NCBI GenBank assembly: GCA_023254015.1
Contig: JALQYS010000566.1
Span: 1-10,157 of the forward strand
Length of the DNA: 10,157 bases
Origin: Paracoccaceae bacterium
GTDB taxonomy: Bacteria; Pseudomonadota; Alphaproteobacteria; Rhodobacterales; Rhodobacteraceae
Direction of reading: 5' to 3'
Shown: in pieces, positions 1 to 6,279 of the stretch
Layout: every line of letters begins with the position of its first letter
Position numbering within the stretch: the stretch's first letter is position 1
Notes under the pieces: model-generated
Told to the model about the DNA's origin: nothing
The model's input: the letters and a program-made list of their open reading frames with translations, nothing else
Database searches by the model: none
Program-made: the position numbers and the translations under genes

Positions 1-428
1 CTCTTCAAGTCCTCGGTGTGCTTCGCCTTCTGCAGCTTGCCGTCGGGACCGTAGACCCAGGCGTGATACGGGCAGACGATCTTCTTCGCCTCGCCACAAT
101 CGGGTTTGCCGTCCGCAGGACCTTCGATCAGGGTTGCGCCACGGTGGCGGCAGGCATTGATAAAGGCGTGCAGCTTGTTGTCCTCGCCGCGCGAGATGAT
201 CACCTGCTCGCCAGCGAACTCCAGCAGTCGATACGAGCCAACGTTTGGCGTCTCCTCTTCGCGGCCGACACAGCGCCACTCGTGGCGGAAGATCTCCTGC
301 GACTCCCAGTCGAAGATTGCCTGGTCATGGAAGACCTGCGGCGGGAACATGTCGGCCTCGTCGAACGGGCGACGCACGGCGGCAATGGCGGCCGGGTCGA
401 GCGGGGCGGGGCGCTTGGCAATAATCAT
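1..428 (-). CDS. Rieske-type aromatic ring-hydroxylating oxygenase, alpha subunit (N-terminal part)
   Basis: This is the first 142 codons of a gene that runs off the left edge of the window. The product starts MIIAKRPAPLDP. It carries a Rieske [2Fe-2S] site with C93-R-H95-R-G and C119-P-Y-H122-A-W, preceded by the segment LHAFINACRHRG typical of the alpha subunits of aromatic ring-hydroxylating oxygenases. In that family the Rieske domain passes electrons to a mononuclear iron in a C-terminal catalytic domain, which would lie outside the window. Family membership is clear from the motif, but the substrate cannot be told from the N-terminus. The spacing between H95 and C119 is 23 residues, longer than the 15-17 usual for this family, and the extra loop holds one more cysteine (C111). 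The ATG at 428 is the only good start I see, with no clear Shine-Dalgarno sequence. It begins 25 nt after the stop of the upstream minus-strand fragment, so the two were probably in one transcript. The block lies on the far side of a breakpoint from the rest of the window. Confidence 0.85.
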   Translation of the reverse strand, partial: MIIAKRPAPLDPAAIAAVRRPFDEADMFPPQVFHDQAIFDWESQEIFRHEWRCVGREEETPNVGSYRLLEFAGEQVIISRGEDNKLHAFINACRHRGATLIEGPADGKPDCGEAKKIVCPYHAWVYGPDGKLQKAKHTEDLK

Positions 429-453
429 GCCGCTATGGTGCCACGCCGCCGCG

Positions 454-525
454 CTACTTGAGGGGGGCGTTGAGGGTGTAGCGCCCACCAGCCGCGTCGG
501 TGACCGTAATCGAGACCTCGCCATC
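454..525 (-). pseudogene. C-terminal tail of an unidentified minus-strand gene, cut at the breakpoint
   Basis: Reading the minus strand, about 24 codons ending in a TAG at 456-454 give a protein-like tail: DGEVSITVTDAAGGRY followed by TLNAPLK. It has alternating beta-strand character, unlike the arginine- and proline-rich shadow frames around it. The same frame stays open up to 798, but beyond about 530 it runs antisense to the aapJ end and the intergenic hairpin and no longer looks like protein. I therefore read it as a real C-terminus whose upstream part was lost at the junction. It sits 25 nt before the Rieske oxygenase start on the same strand, which suggests a former operon. I do not recognise the family. 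The fragment is short and could be a chance reading, so confidence is low. Confidence 0.35.
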
Positions 526-530
526 GCGGC
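517..530. other. Sequence junction: unrelated minus-strand genes joined to the 3' end of aapJ
   Basis: To the right, the plus-strand frame matches the end of AapJ/BztA from about IAANGNYGEIFEANIG onward. To the left, that frame turns into non-homologous, arginine-rich text, while protein-like sequence appears on the minus strand. The join lies within about 14 bases and has no transposase, tRNA, direct repeat or inverted repeat that I can see. The two reading frames share codon boundaries here, so the join left a minus-strand frame open from 454 to 798. The sequence alone cannot separate a real genomic rearrangement from an assembly chimera. Confidence 0.7.
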
Positions 531-654
531 AAACGGCAACTATGGCGAGATCTTCGAAGCCAACATCGGCTCTTCCACCCCGATCGGTCTGGCCCGCGGC
601 CTGAACGCGCTGTGGACCCAGGGCGGCCTGCAATACGCGGCTCCGTTCCGGTAA
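523..654 (+). pseudogene. aapJ: 3' fragment of aapJ/bztA, general L-amino-acid-binding periplasmic protein
   Basis: About 43 codons survive, ending in TAA at 652-654. The peptide contains GNYGEIFEANIG and then GLARGLNALWTQGG, closing with YAAPFR. This is the characteristic end of the AapJ/BztA family, the solute-binding proteins of the general L-amino-acid ABC transporter. Intact members are roughly 340 residues with a secretion signal, so close to 90% of the gene is missing, including the signal peptide and most of the ligand-binding lobes. No start codon or ribosome-binding site belongs to what is left, so no functional product is expected. The position just before aapQ, separated by a strong hairpin, is where aapJ normally sits in the aapJQMP/bztABCD operon. 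The missing part was either deleted in the genome or lost in assembly. Confidence 0.82.
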
Positions 655-664
655 GTCTTGCGTC

Positions 665-693
665 CGGCGCATCCCGAACCCCGGGATGCGCCG
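665..693 (+). promoter_or_regulatory. Intercistronic hairpin between aapJ and aapQ
   Basis: A perfect 12-bp stem pairs cggcgcatcccg (665-676) with cgggatgcgccg (682-693) around a 5-base loop. It begins 10 bases after the aapJ stop. No T-run follows, so it is not a classic intrinsic terminator. In binding-protein-dependent ABC operons, a hairpin at this place commonly protects the 3' end of the binding-protein mRNA and lowers expression of the permease genes. I infer that role here from position and shape. A weaker pairing of gccccttt with the following ggggc stretch lies at about 715-731. Confidence 0.72.
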
Positions 694-771
694 CTTGCAC
701 CGTGCTTGAGAACTGCCCCTTTCCGGGGGCCCTTGCCTGACAGACCGCATCAAGACGGTCGGCGGCAATCC

Positions 772-784
772 AGGGGGAACATCA
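772..784 (+). promoter_or_regulatory. Ribosome binding site of aapQ
   Basis: A purine-rich aggggga stretch lies 6-7 bases before the ATG at 785. It supports that start over the out-of-frame ATG at 792. The 130-base gap from the aapJ stop to here holds the hairpin and this site. I see no convincing sigma-70 promoter in it, so aapQMP probably relied on transcription from upstream of aapJ, a region absent from the window. Confidence 0.6.
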
Positions 785-2059
785 ATGTCGCTTGCCACCG
801 AAGCGCCGAAAGACTCCTTTCGGCTGTCGATGCTTGTATTCGATACACGGTATCGATCCTATACCATTCAGGTCTCGGTCCTTATTCTTCTCCTGCTGTT
901 TCTGGGCTGGATCACCGACAACACCATCGCCAACCTGTCGCAACGCGGCAAGGACATCGATTTCGGCTTTCTCTGGCAGCGGGCCGGCTATGACATCGAT
1001 CAGCAGCTGATCCCCTACACCAATGACTCGACCCATGGCCGGGCCACGATCATCGGGCTGCTGAACACGCTGCTGATCGCGATCATCGGCTGTGTGCTGG
1101 CCACAGTGGTCGGCATTGTCGCGGGCGTGCTGCGCCTGTCGAAGAACTGGCTCGTGGCGCGGATCATGACCGTCTATGTCGAGGTGTTCCGCAACATTCC
1201 GCTGGTTCTGTGGATCATCTTGATCTTTGTGGTCTTTACCGAGACCATGCCGCAGCCCAAGGATTTCAAGATCACCGAAGATATGGTCGCCGCGGGTGAA
1301 GAACCCAAGGCCAGCATGTTGTTCGGGGTGATCGCCATCACCAACCGCGGCTCGAACCTGCCGGGCCCGCTTTTGGACCGCCCCTTGCCGACCTATGAGA
1401 TTGCGACCGTTCCGGTCAATCTGTCGGTGCTGGCCTTTCTGGCGGTGCTGGCCGGGTCGATCTATGCCAACCTGCGCCTGCTGCGCCACGCCCGCGCGGT
1501 GCAAGAGGAGACCGGCATCCGGCCCACGACCTGGTGGAAAACCCTGCTGATCCTTGTCTTGCCCTCGGTCCTGCTGTTGGCCGCCATGGGCTTTCATCTG
1601 GAATACCCGGCGATCAAGGGGTTCAACTTTACCGGCGGGCTGATCATCAACCACAGCTTTACCGCGCTCTTGATCGCGCTGGTGCTGTATACCGGGGCCT
1701 TCATTGCCGAGATCGTGCGGGGCGGCATTCAAGCCATCTCGCGCGGGCAAAGCGAGGCGGCCTTTGCCCTGGGCCTGCGCCCCGGCCGCACGATGAACCT
1801 TGTGATCCTGCCGCAGGCGCTGCGGGTCATCATCCCGCCCTTGATCAGCCAGTATCTGAACCTGACCAAGAATACCTCGCTGGGCATCGCGGTCAGCTAT
1901 CTTGACCTGCGCGGCACGCTGGGCGGCATCACCATGAACCAGACCGGCCGCGAGATGGAATGCATGTTGTTGATGATGGGGATCTATCTGGTCATCAGCC
2001 TGATCATCTCGTCGATCATGAACGCCTACAACAATGCCGTAAAGCTGAGGGAGCGCTGA
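785..2059 (+). CDS. aapQ: AapQ/BztB, permease of the general L-amino-acid ABC transporter
   Basis: This 424-residue inner-membrane protein is one half of the transmembrane channel of the Aap/Bzt importer (glutamate, glutamine, aspartate, asparagine and other L-amino acids). A hydrophobic segment at about 29-43 is followed by a periplasmic stretch. The permease core starts near residue 86 (GRATIIGLLNTLLIAIIG), and the VEVFRNIPLVLW segment lies near 132-143. A long insert at about 155-275, with a further hydrophobic hairpin, is usual for AapQ. The cytoplasmic EAA loop that docks on the ATPase is at 324-343: EAAFALGLRP, then ILPQ, with the invariant Gly at 330. The length fits the family. The stop is followed after one base by the aapM start, so the two permeases are translationally linked. 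The symbol bztB is used for the Rhodobacter capsulatus equivalent. Confidence 0.93.
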   Translation: MSLATEAPKDSFRLSMLVFDTRYRSYTIQVSVLILLLLFLGWITDNTIANLSQRGKDIDFGFLWQRAGYDIDQQLIPYTNDSTHGRATIIGLLNTLLIAIIGCVLATVVGIVAGVLRLSKNWLVARIMTVYVEVFRNIPLVLWIILIFVVFTETMPQPKDFKITEDMVAAGEEPKASMLFGVIAITNRGSNLPGPLLDRPLPTYEIATVPVNLSVLAFLAVLAGSIYANLRLLRHARAVQEETGIRPTTWWKTLLILVLPSVLLLAAMGFHLEYPAIKGFNFTGGLIINHSFTALLIALVLYTGAFIAEIVRGGIQAISRGQSEAAFALGLRPGRTMNLVILPQALRVIIPPLISQYLNLTKNTSLGIAVSYLDLRGTLGGITMNQTGREMECMLLMMGIYLVISLIISSIMNAYNNAVKLRER

Positions 2060-2060
2060 G

Positions 2061-3503
2061 ATGACCGACACTTCCTTTGTCCGAACGGCCATGTTGCCGC
2101 CGCAAGAGCCGCCCGTCACCCAGCGCGGCGCGGTGAAATGGCTGCGCGAGAACCTTTTTTCCTCACCGCTGAATTCGGTTCTCACGGTCTTGGGGATTGC
2201 GGCGATCCTGTCGCTGATCGGTGCCGCGCTGCCCTGGCTTTTCAACAGCGTCTGGAACGCCGCCAGCCTGAAGGAATGCCGCGAGATCATCTGGGCCGCC
2301 GCCGGCCCCGAGGCGACCGGGGCCTGCTGGGCGCTGATCCGTGAACGCTGGCATCAGTTCCTGTTCGGCTTCTACCCGCAAGATCTGTTCTGGCGTCCGG
2401 TTCTGGCGATGGGCCTGCTGATGATCTCGCTGGCGCCGGCGCTTTATTATGGCTTGCGCCGGGCCAATGTGATGATGGTGGGGCCGGTCTCTGTCCTGAC
2501 CTTCATCGCGCTGGTTCTGCTGGACCATGATCCCACCCATCTGGCGCTTTTCGTCCTCCTCTTGGGCGGGCTGACCGCCGTTGCCTGGTTCGCGCCCAAG
2601 CGGTTGATCCTGCTGACAATCCTTTACCCGCTTCTGGGGTATTTCCTTCTGTGGGGCGGATCGGTCTGGGGGCCGGTCGGCGTGGCGGCCGGCTTTGCAC
2701 TGCTGGCCGTCGTCTATACCCTGGCCAAACGGGTGGTGGGCGTCGTGGTCGCAACCGGGGCCGGAGTCGTGGCGGCGGCCATCTGGTGGCTGATGGTGCA
2801 AACCTCGGTCACCACCGCGCTGCATGGGGCGATGCCCTGGGGCATCCCGGGCGTCAATTCAGACCAGTTTGGCGGCTTCCTTCTGGCCTTCGTGATCGGG
2901 GTTACCGCCATTGGCGCCTCGCTGCCCATCGGCATCCTTCTGGCGCTTGGCCGCCGGTCGGACATGCTGCTCATCAAGACGCTTTGCGTCGGCTTCATCG
3001 AATTCGTGCGCGGCGTGCCGCTGATCACGGTTCTGTTCGTGGCGACGCTGCTTTTGGGCTACTTCCTGCCGCCGCAGACCAACTTTGACCTGATCCTGCG
3101 CGTCATCATCCTGGTCACCTTCTTTTCCGCCGCCTATCTGGCCGAGGTGATCCGCGGCGGCCTTGCTGCCCTGCCCAAGGGACAATACGAGGCCGCCGAT
3201 GCGCTGGGGCTGGACTATTGGCAGGCGCAGCGGCTGATCATCATGCCGCAGGCACTGAAAATCGCCATCCCCGGCATCGTGTCGTCGTTCATCGGCCTGT
3301 TCAAGGACACCACCCTTGTCGCCTTCGTCGGCCTGATGGACCCGCTGAAGGGCGTCACCACCATTGTCCGTGCCGACACCGCATGGAAGGGCATCTACTG
3401 GGAGCCCTACATCTTCGTCGGCGCGATCTTTTTTGCCGTCTGCTTCGGCATGTCCCGATACTCGATGTATCTGGAGCGGAAGCTCAAGACTGATCACCGT
3501 TAA
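2061..3503 (+). CDS. aapM: AapM/BztC, second permease of the general L-amino-acid ABC transporter (long form)
   Basis: This 480-residue membrane protein pairs with AapQ to form the channel. Its C-terminal half is a typical permease domain, from about residue 269 (FGGFLLAFVIG). The IEFVRGVPLITVLF segment is near 313-326, and the EAA loop at 377-396 reads EAADALGLDY followed by RLIIMPQ, which contacts AapP. The N-terminal half is unusually long: after a first membrane segment at about 37-61 there are some six more hydrophobic stretches (about 111-131, 136-154, 161-177, 181-199, 204-222, 224-246). From memory, rhizobial AapM is near 384 residues and R. capsulatus BztC near 434, so this copy is longer than both. 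The start follows a gaggga ribosome-binding site with 7-base spacing inside the end of aapQ. The TAA stop overlaps the ribosome-binding site of aapP. Confidence 0.92.
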   Translation: MTDTSFVRTAMLPPQEPPVTQRGAVKWLRENLFSSPLNSVLTVLGIAAILSLIGAALPWLFNSVWNAASLKECREIIWAAAGPEATGACWALIRERWHQFLFGFYPQDLFWRPVLAMGLLMISLAPALYYGLRRANVMMVGPVSVLTFIALVLLDHDPTHLALFVLLLGGLTAVAWFAPKRLILLTILYPLLGYFLLWGGSVWGPVGVAAGFALLAVVYTLAKRVVGVVVATGAGVVAAAIWWLMVQTSVTTALHGAMPWGIPGVNSDQFGGFLLAFVIGVTAIGASLPIGILLALGRRSDMLLIKTLCVGFIEFVRGVPLITVLFVATLLLGYFLPPQTNFDLILRVIILVTFFSAAYLAEVIRGGLAALPKGQYEAADALGLDYWQAQRLIIMPQALKIAIPGIVSSFIGLFKDTTLVAFVGLMDPLKGVTTIVRADTAWKGIYWEPYIFVGAIFFAVCFGMSRYSMYLERKLKTDHR

Positions 3504-3507
3504 GGAG
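3502..3507 (+). promoter_or_regulatory. Ribosome binding site of aapP overlapping the aapM stop
   Basis: The sequence taaggag contains the TAA of aapM (3501-3503) and a strong aaggag Shine-Dalgarno element, 8 bases before the aapP ATG. Ribosomes finishing aapM would arrive directly on this site, which favours coupled production of permease and ATPase. Confidence 0.7.
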
Positions 3508-3515
3508 CCCTGAAC

Positions 3516-4283
3516 ATGGCCGAAGCACAAAAGATGACGGTCTCGGACGAAGTCGCGATCCAGATCACCAACATGAACAAGTGGTATGGTCAGTTCCACG
3601 TTCTGCGTGATGTGAACATGACGGTGAACCGGGGCGAGCGGATCGTGATCTGCGGACCGTCCGGCTCGGGCAAGTCGACGCTCATTCGCTGTATCAACCG
3701 GCTGGAGGAACACCAGCAGGGCAAGATCGTGGTGGATGGAACCGAGCTGACCAATGATCTGAAGAACATCGACAAGGTGCGGTCCGAGGTGGGGATGGTG
3801 TTCCAGCACTTCAACCTCTTTCCGCATCTGACCATTCTGGAGAATTGCACGCTGGCGCCGATCTGGGTGCGCAAGGTTCCGAAGAAAGAGGCCGAAGAGA
3901 CCGCGATGCACTATCTGCGCAAGGTCAAGATCCCAGAACAGGCGCATAAATACCCTGGCCAGCTTTCGGGCGGCCAGCAGCAGCGCGTGGCGATCGCGCG
4001 CAGCCTGTGCATGAAGCCGCGGATCATGCTGTTTGACGAACCCACCAGCGCCCTTGACCCCGAGATGATCAAGGAAGTGCTGGATACCATGATCCAGCTT
4101 GCCGAAGAGGGCATGACGATGCTTTGCGTCACCCATGAAATGGGCTTTGCGCAGGCTGTGGCGAACCGGGTGATCTTCATGGATCAGGGCCAGATCGTGG
4201 AACAGAACGCGCCGAAAGAGTTCTTCAACAACCCGCAGTCAGATCGGACCAAACTGTTCCTCAGCCAGATCCTAGGTCACTAG
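3516..4283 (+). CDS. aapP: AapP/BztD, ATP-binding protein of the general L-amino-acid ABC transporter
   Basis: This 255-residue cytoplasmic ATPase powers import through AapQM. All nucleotide-binding elements are present: an aromatic A-loop residue at Y24 (KWYG), Walker A GPSGSGKST at 47-55, Q-loop Q97 (VFQHFNLFPH), signature LSGGQQQR at 150-157, Walker B IMLFDE ending in the catalytic E175, D-loop SALD at 178-181, and switch H207 (VTHE). It belongs to the polar amino acid family of ABC ATPases (GlnQ/HisP/AapP). The assignment to AapP rather than GlnQ rests on its place after aapQ and aapM. The length and both ends fit the family. It is the last gene of the operon, followed by a terminator. 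Confidence 0.95.
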   Translation: MAEAQKMTVSDEVAIQITNMNKWYGQFHVLRDVNMTVNRGERIVICGPSGSGKSTLIRCINRLEEHQQGKIVVDGTELTNDLKNIDKVRSEVGMVFQHFNLFPHLTILENCTLAPIWVRKVPKKEAEETAMHYLRKVKIPEQAHKYPGQLSGGQQQRVAIARSLCMKPRIMLFDEPTSALDPEMIKEVLDTMIQLAEEGMTMLCVTHEMGFAQAVANRVIFMDQGQIVEQNAPKEFFNNPQSDRTKLFLSQILGH

Positions 4284-4312
4284 GCTGGCGCCTTTCGGGC
4301 GCTGAAACGGAA

Positions 4313-4342
4313 AAGGGCGCACTTCTGGTGCGCCCTTGTTGT
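4313..4342. terminator. Bidirectional intrinsic terminator between aapP and the SixA-like gene
   Basis: A perfect 10-bp stem pairs aagggcgcac (4313-4322) with gtgcgccctt (4328-4337) around ttctg. On the plus strand it is followed by gttgttc, which closes the aap operon. On the minus strand it is followed by a ttttccgtttc stretch, which suits termination of the converging run. A smaller hairpin, gcgcc-tttcg-ggcgc, lies just upstream at 4288-4302. The 81 bases between the two stop codons hold nothing else. Confidence 0.8.
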
Positions 4343-4364
4343 TCGTGCAGATACCGGGTGCCGG

Positions 4365-4868
4365 TTATAGGGCGATCTCGCGGGGAACGATGAAATCCAC
4401 CGTCACCCCCTGGCCAAAGCCAACCTCGGCCCAGTTGTCCAGCGCGAAATCCACCACCAGCGTCGCGCCCGTGGGGTATTTGCGGAAATCCGGGCTGATC
4501 GGGGTTTTCGACACCAGCCGATGCGCGAATTCGGCAATCCCGGGGTTGTGGCCGATCATCATCACCGTATCGGCCGTGGCGTGACGCAGGACCGCCAGCA
4601 TCACATCAGGTCCGGCATGGTAGAGCGTCGGCTTCAACTCCAGCGCCGGCGCGCCGGGAAGGGCAGGGGCGATGCCCGAAAACGTCGCCCGGGTGCGCAC
4701 GGCGTCCGAGCACAACACCTGGTCGGGCACATAGCCGCGCGACGCAAGCCATTGTCCCAGATCGGCCGCCGCCGCCTTGCCACGCTCATTCAGGGGGCGG
4801 TCATGGTCGCTCATCAGCGGGTCGTCCCAGCTGGATTTGGCATGCCGTGTCAGGATCAACCGCTTCAT
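4365..4868 (-). CDS. SixA-like histidine phosphatase (phosphohistidine phosphatase family)
   Basis: This 167-residue protein of the histidine phosphatase superfamily has the catalytic RHAKSSW motif with nucleophile H9 near its N-terminus, arginines in SDAVRTRAT (58, 60) and the second active-site histidine H107 in MIGHNPG. The RHAKS form of the motif and the short length match SixA-type enzymes. E. coli SixA acts on phosphohistidine of a phosphotransferase-system protein, but the substrate of this protein is not shown by the sequence. I chose the ATG at 4868 over one at 4937 because family homology begins at MKRLILTRHA, and this ATG overlaps the upstream TGA as ATGA. A tgagg element lies about 11 bases before it. 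It is the last gene of the argB-side run. Confidence 0.87.
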   Translation of the reverse strand: MKRLILTRHAKSSWDDPLMSDHDRPLNERGKAAAADLGQWLASRGYVPDQVLCSDAVRTRATFSGIAPALPGAPALELKPTLYHAGPDVMLAVLRHATADTVMMIGHNPGIAEFAHRLVSKTPISPDFRKYPTGATLVVDFALDNWAEVGFGQGVTVDFIVPREIAL

Positions 4869-5548
4869 TTGTGGAATTGCCTCATGTGATAGGCCGACTG
4901 TTCGGGCATCCTTGCATAGGTTGCCGACAGCGGGCAAGCGCGCCGCACAAGGCAGCCGGATTTCATGCAGTCCCGCTCGCCCGCGGCCAGATAGGCATGG
5001 CAGGCGGGCACATCATAGCCGCCCGCACCCAAGGCCCCGGCAGGGCAGGCGGCAAGGCAGGGCTTGTCGCAAGCCTCACAAGGCCTTGTGGCCGGTGGAG
5101 GAACCGCCACCACATCCTTGATCGCCAGCGCCCCGCGAAAGCTGACCATCAACCCCTGAGAGGCCTGCACCAAGAGCCGCACCGGGCTGTCCCAGATCCG
5201 CCCCGTGCGCAGCGCCCACTGGTAGAACGGATGATAGGGCGGCCCGCCAAAGGGAAACAGCGCCTTGGCACCGATGTCACAGGCGAGTTGCCCGATCACC
5301 CGCCGCGACCAGCGGTCGATAGGGTCAGGCCGCCCGTCCCATTCCGGCTGCGCGGTCAGATGCGGCCAGTACCCCGGCTCTTTCGGCCCGATCATCAACA
5401 GCGTGCGGGTGCCAGCGGGCAGTACGGGATCATTCTCGGCGTGGAACCCACCAAGGATTTCAAGCTGATGCGGGGCCAGCAGGCCTGCTATTTCTGAAAG
5501 GGCAGCCTCAGCGCCCAGCCCAGCCGCGAGGGTTTGTCGTCCTGCCAT
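4865..5548 (-). CDS. Ferredoxin-like Fe-S protein with eight C-terminal cysteines
   Basis: From the ATG at 5548 this gives 227 residues. The first ~150 have no motif I can name, though WDGRPDPIDRW and the segment FPFGGPPYHPFYQWAL look conserved. The C-terminus is cysteine-rich: C157-x2-C160-x3-C164-x3-C168-P, then C183, C194, C199 and C205-P. The CP endings resemble the cluster-binding segments of 4Fe-4S dicluster proteins such as QueG, though the spacings differ. I infer one or two [4Fe-4S] clusters and a redox role with unknown partner. The start is uncertain. The frame is open to an ATG at 5620, but that stretch lies antisense-like within the hydroxylase gene. Recognisable protein begins near LSEIAGLLAPH, so 5548, preceded by aggg at 5-base spacing, is the best ATG. 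The gene overlaps the end of the upstream hydroxylase by 61 bp and its own stop overlaps the next start by four bases. Confidence 0.78.
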   Translation of the reverse strand: MAGRQTLAAGLGAEAALSEIAGLLAPHQLEILGGFHAENDPVLPAGTRTLLMIGPKEPGYWPHLTAQPEWDGRPDPIDRWSRRVIGQLACDIGAKALFPFGGPPYHPFYQWALRTGRIWDSPVRLLVQASQGLMVSFRGALAIKDVVAVPPPATRPCEACDKPCLAACPAGALGAGGYDVPACHAYLAAGERDCMKSGCLVRRACPLSATYARMPEQSAYHMRQFHK

Positions 5549-6279
5549 TCCAGCCCTATCACCATGTCCGTCTGCCCGGCCTCTGGCATAGGCCGATAGG
5601 TACGGAAAATCCTGTCCCAAACCGACAGGGCAAAGCCGTAATTGCTGTCGTGTTCGTGCCGGTGGACCGAGTGGTGAACCCGGTGCATGTCCGGCGTCAC
5701 CAAGACCAGCCGTAACGCCCTGTCAAGCCACAGGGGCAGGCGCAGGTTCGCATGGTTGAACATCGCCGTGCCGTTCAAGATCACCTCGAAGAGGACAACC
5801 GCCACCGCCAGCGGGCCGATCAGATAGACCAGCCCGATCTTCAACAGCATCGAGGCGAGGACCTCCAGCGGATGGAAACGCAGCGCCGTTGTCACGTCAA
5901 AATCGCGGTCGGCATGGTGGACTCGGTGAAAGCGCCACAAAAACGGCACCTTGTGGGTCACCAGATGCTGCGCCCAGATCGCCAGATCAAGGAGCAGAAT
6001 GGTCAGCCCCATCTCAACCCAGGCAGGCCAGGACAGGGCGTTAAACAGCCCCCAACCCATCCGGCCTGCATCGATCGCCGCTCCAACCGCCAGGAGCGGC
6101 AATGCAATCGCCAGTGCCCGCAGCGCGAACGTGTCCAGAACCGAGATTGACAGATTGGTGAACCAGCGCGTGCGGCGCGGTTGCTGCCGGGCACGACGAG
6201 GGGCAAGCGCCTCAAGCCCGGCGAACAGCACAAAGAGCCCCAGAAAGACGCCCAGCCGCAGGATAAGTTCGTGTTGCAT
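5488..6279 (-). CDS. Sterol desaturase family protein (fatty acid hydroxylase superfamily)
   Basis: This is a 263-residue integral membrane di-iron oxygenase. Hydrophobic segments lie at about 6-25, 52-70, 88-104 and 145-166. The histidine clusters that bind two irons are all visible: HLVTH at 105-109, HRVHH at 118-122, H176 in FNHANLR, and HRVHH at 199-203 followed by HRHEH at 206-210. Members hydroxylate or desaturate lipid chains, sterols or carotenoids. The substrate here cannot be read from sequence, and bacterial members often act on lipids other than sterols. The ATG at 6279 follows a gagggg element with short spacing that may be masked by a hairpin. The gene starts 49 bases after the argB stop, so it may be co-transcribed with argB, and its 3' end overlaps the Fe-S protein gene by 61 bp. 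Confidence 0.87.
   Translation of the reverse strand: MQHELILRLGVFLGLFVLFAGLEALAPRRARQQPRRTRWFTNLSISVLDTFALRALAIALPLLAVGAAIDAGRMGWGLFNALSWPAWVEMGLTILLLDLAIWAQHLVTHKVPFLWRFHRVHHADRDFDVTTALRFHPLEVLASMLLKIGLVYLIGPLAVAVVLFEVILNGTAMFNHANLRLPLWLDRALRLVLVTPDMHRVHHSVHRHEHDSNYGFALSVWDRIFRTYRPMPEAGQTDMVIGLEWQDDKPSRLGWALRLPFQK

Noticed and set aside
106..654. The whole 182-codon plus-strand open frame as an AapJ variant with a new N-terminus
   Set aside because: Before about 523 the text is antisense to the Rieske gene, and no signal peptide or binding-protein features are visible. It is an accident of the join.
454..798. The whole 114-codon minus-strand open frame as one gene
   Set aside because: Only its last ~24 codons look like protein. 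The rest is antisense to the aapJ end and the intergenic hairpin, so I kept only the tail as a fragment.
782..2290. Open frame of 502 codons on the minus strand opposite aapQ
   Set aside because: It is antisense to a clear permease gene, is extremely rich in Gln, His, Asp and Arg as shadows of membrane-protein genes are, and has no recognisable domain.
2859..4136. Open frame of 425 codons on the minus strand opposite aapM and aapP
   Set aside because: It spans two well-supported plus-strand genes antisense, shows no motif and has typical shadow composition. The length comes from high GC and codon phase.
5549..5620. Longer N-terminus for the Fe-S protein, starting at 5620
   Set aside because: It would lie deeper within the hydroxylase gene and reads as Gly/Arg-rich shadow text. 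Recognisable protein begins after the ATG at 5548.
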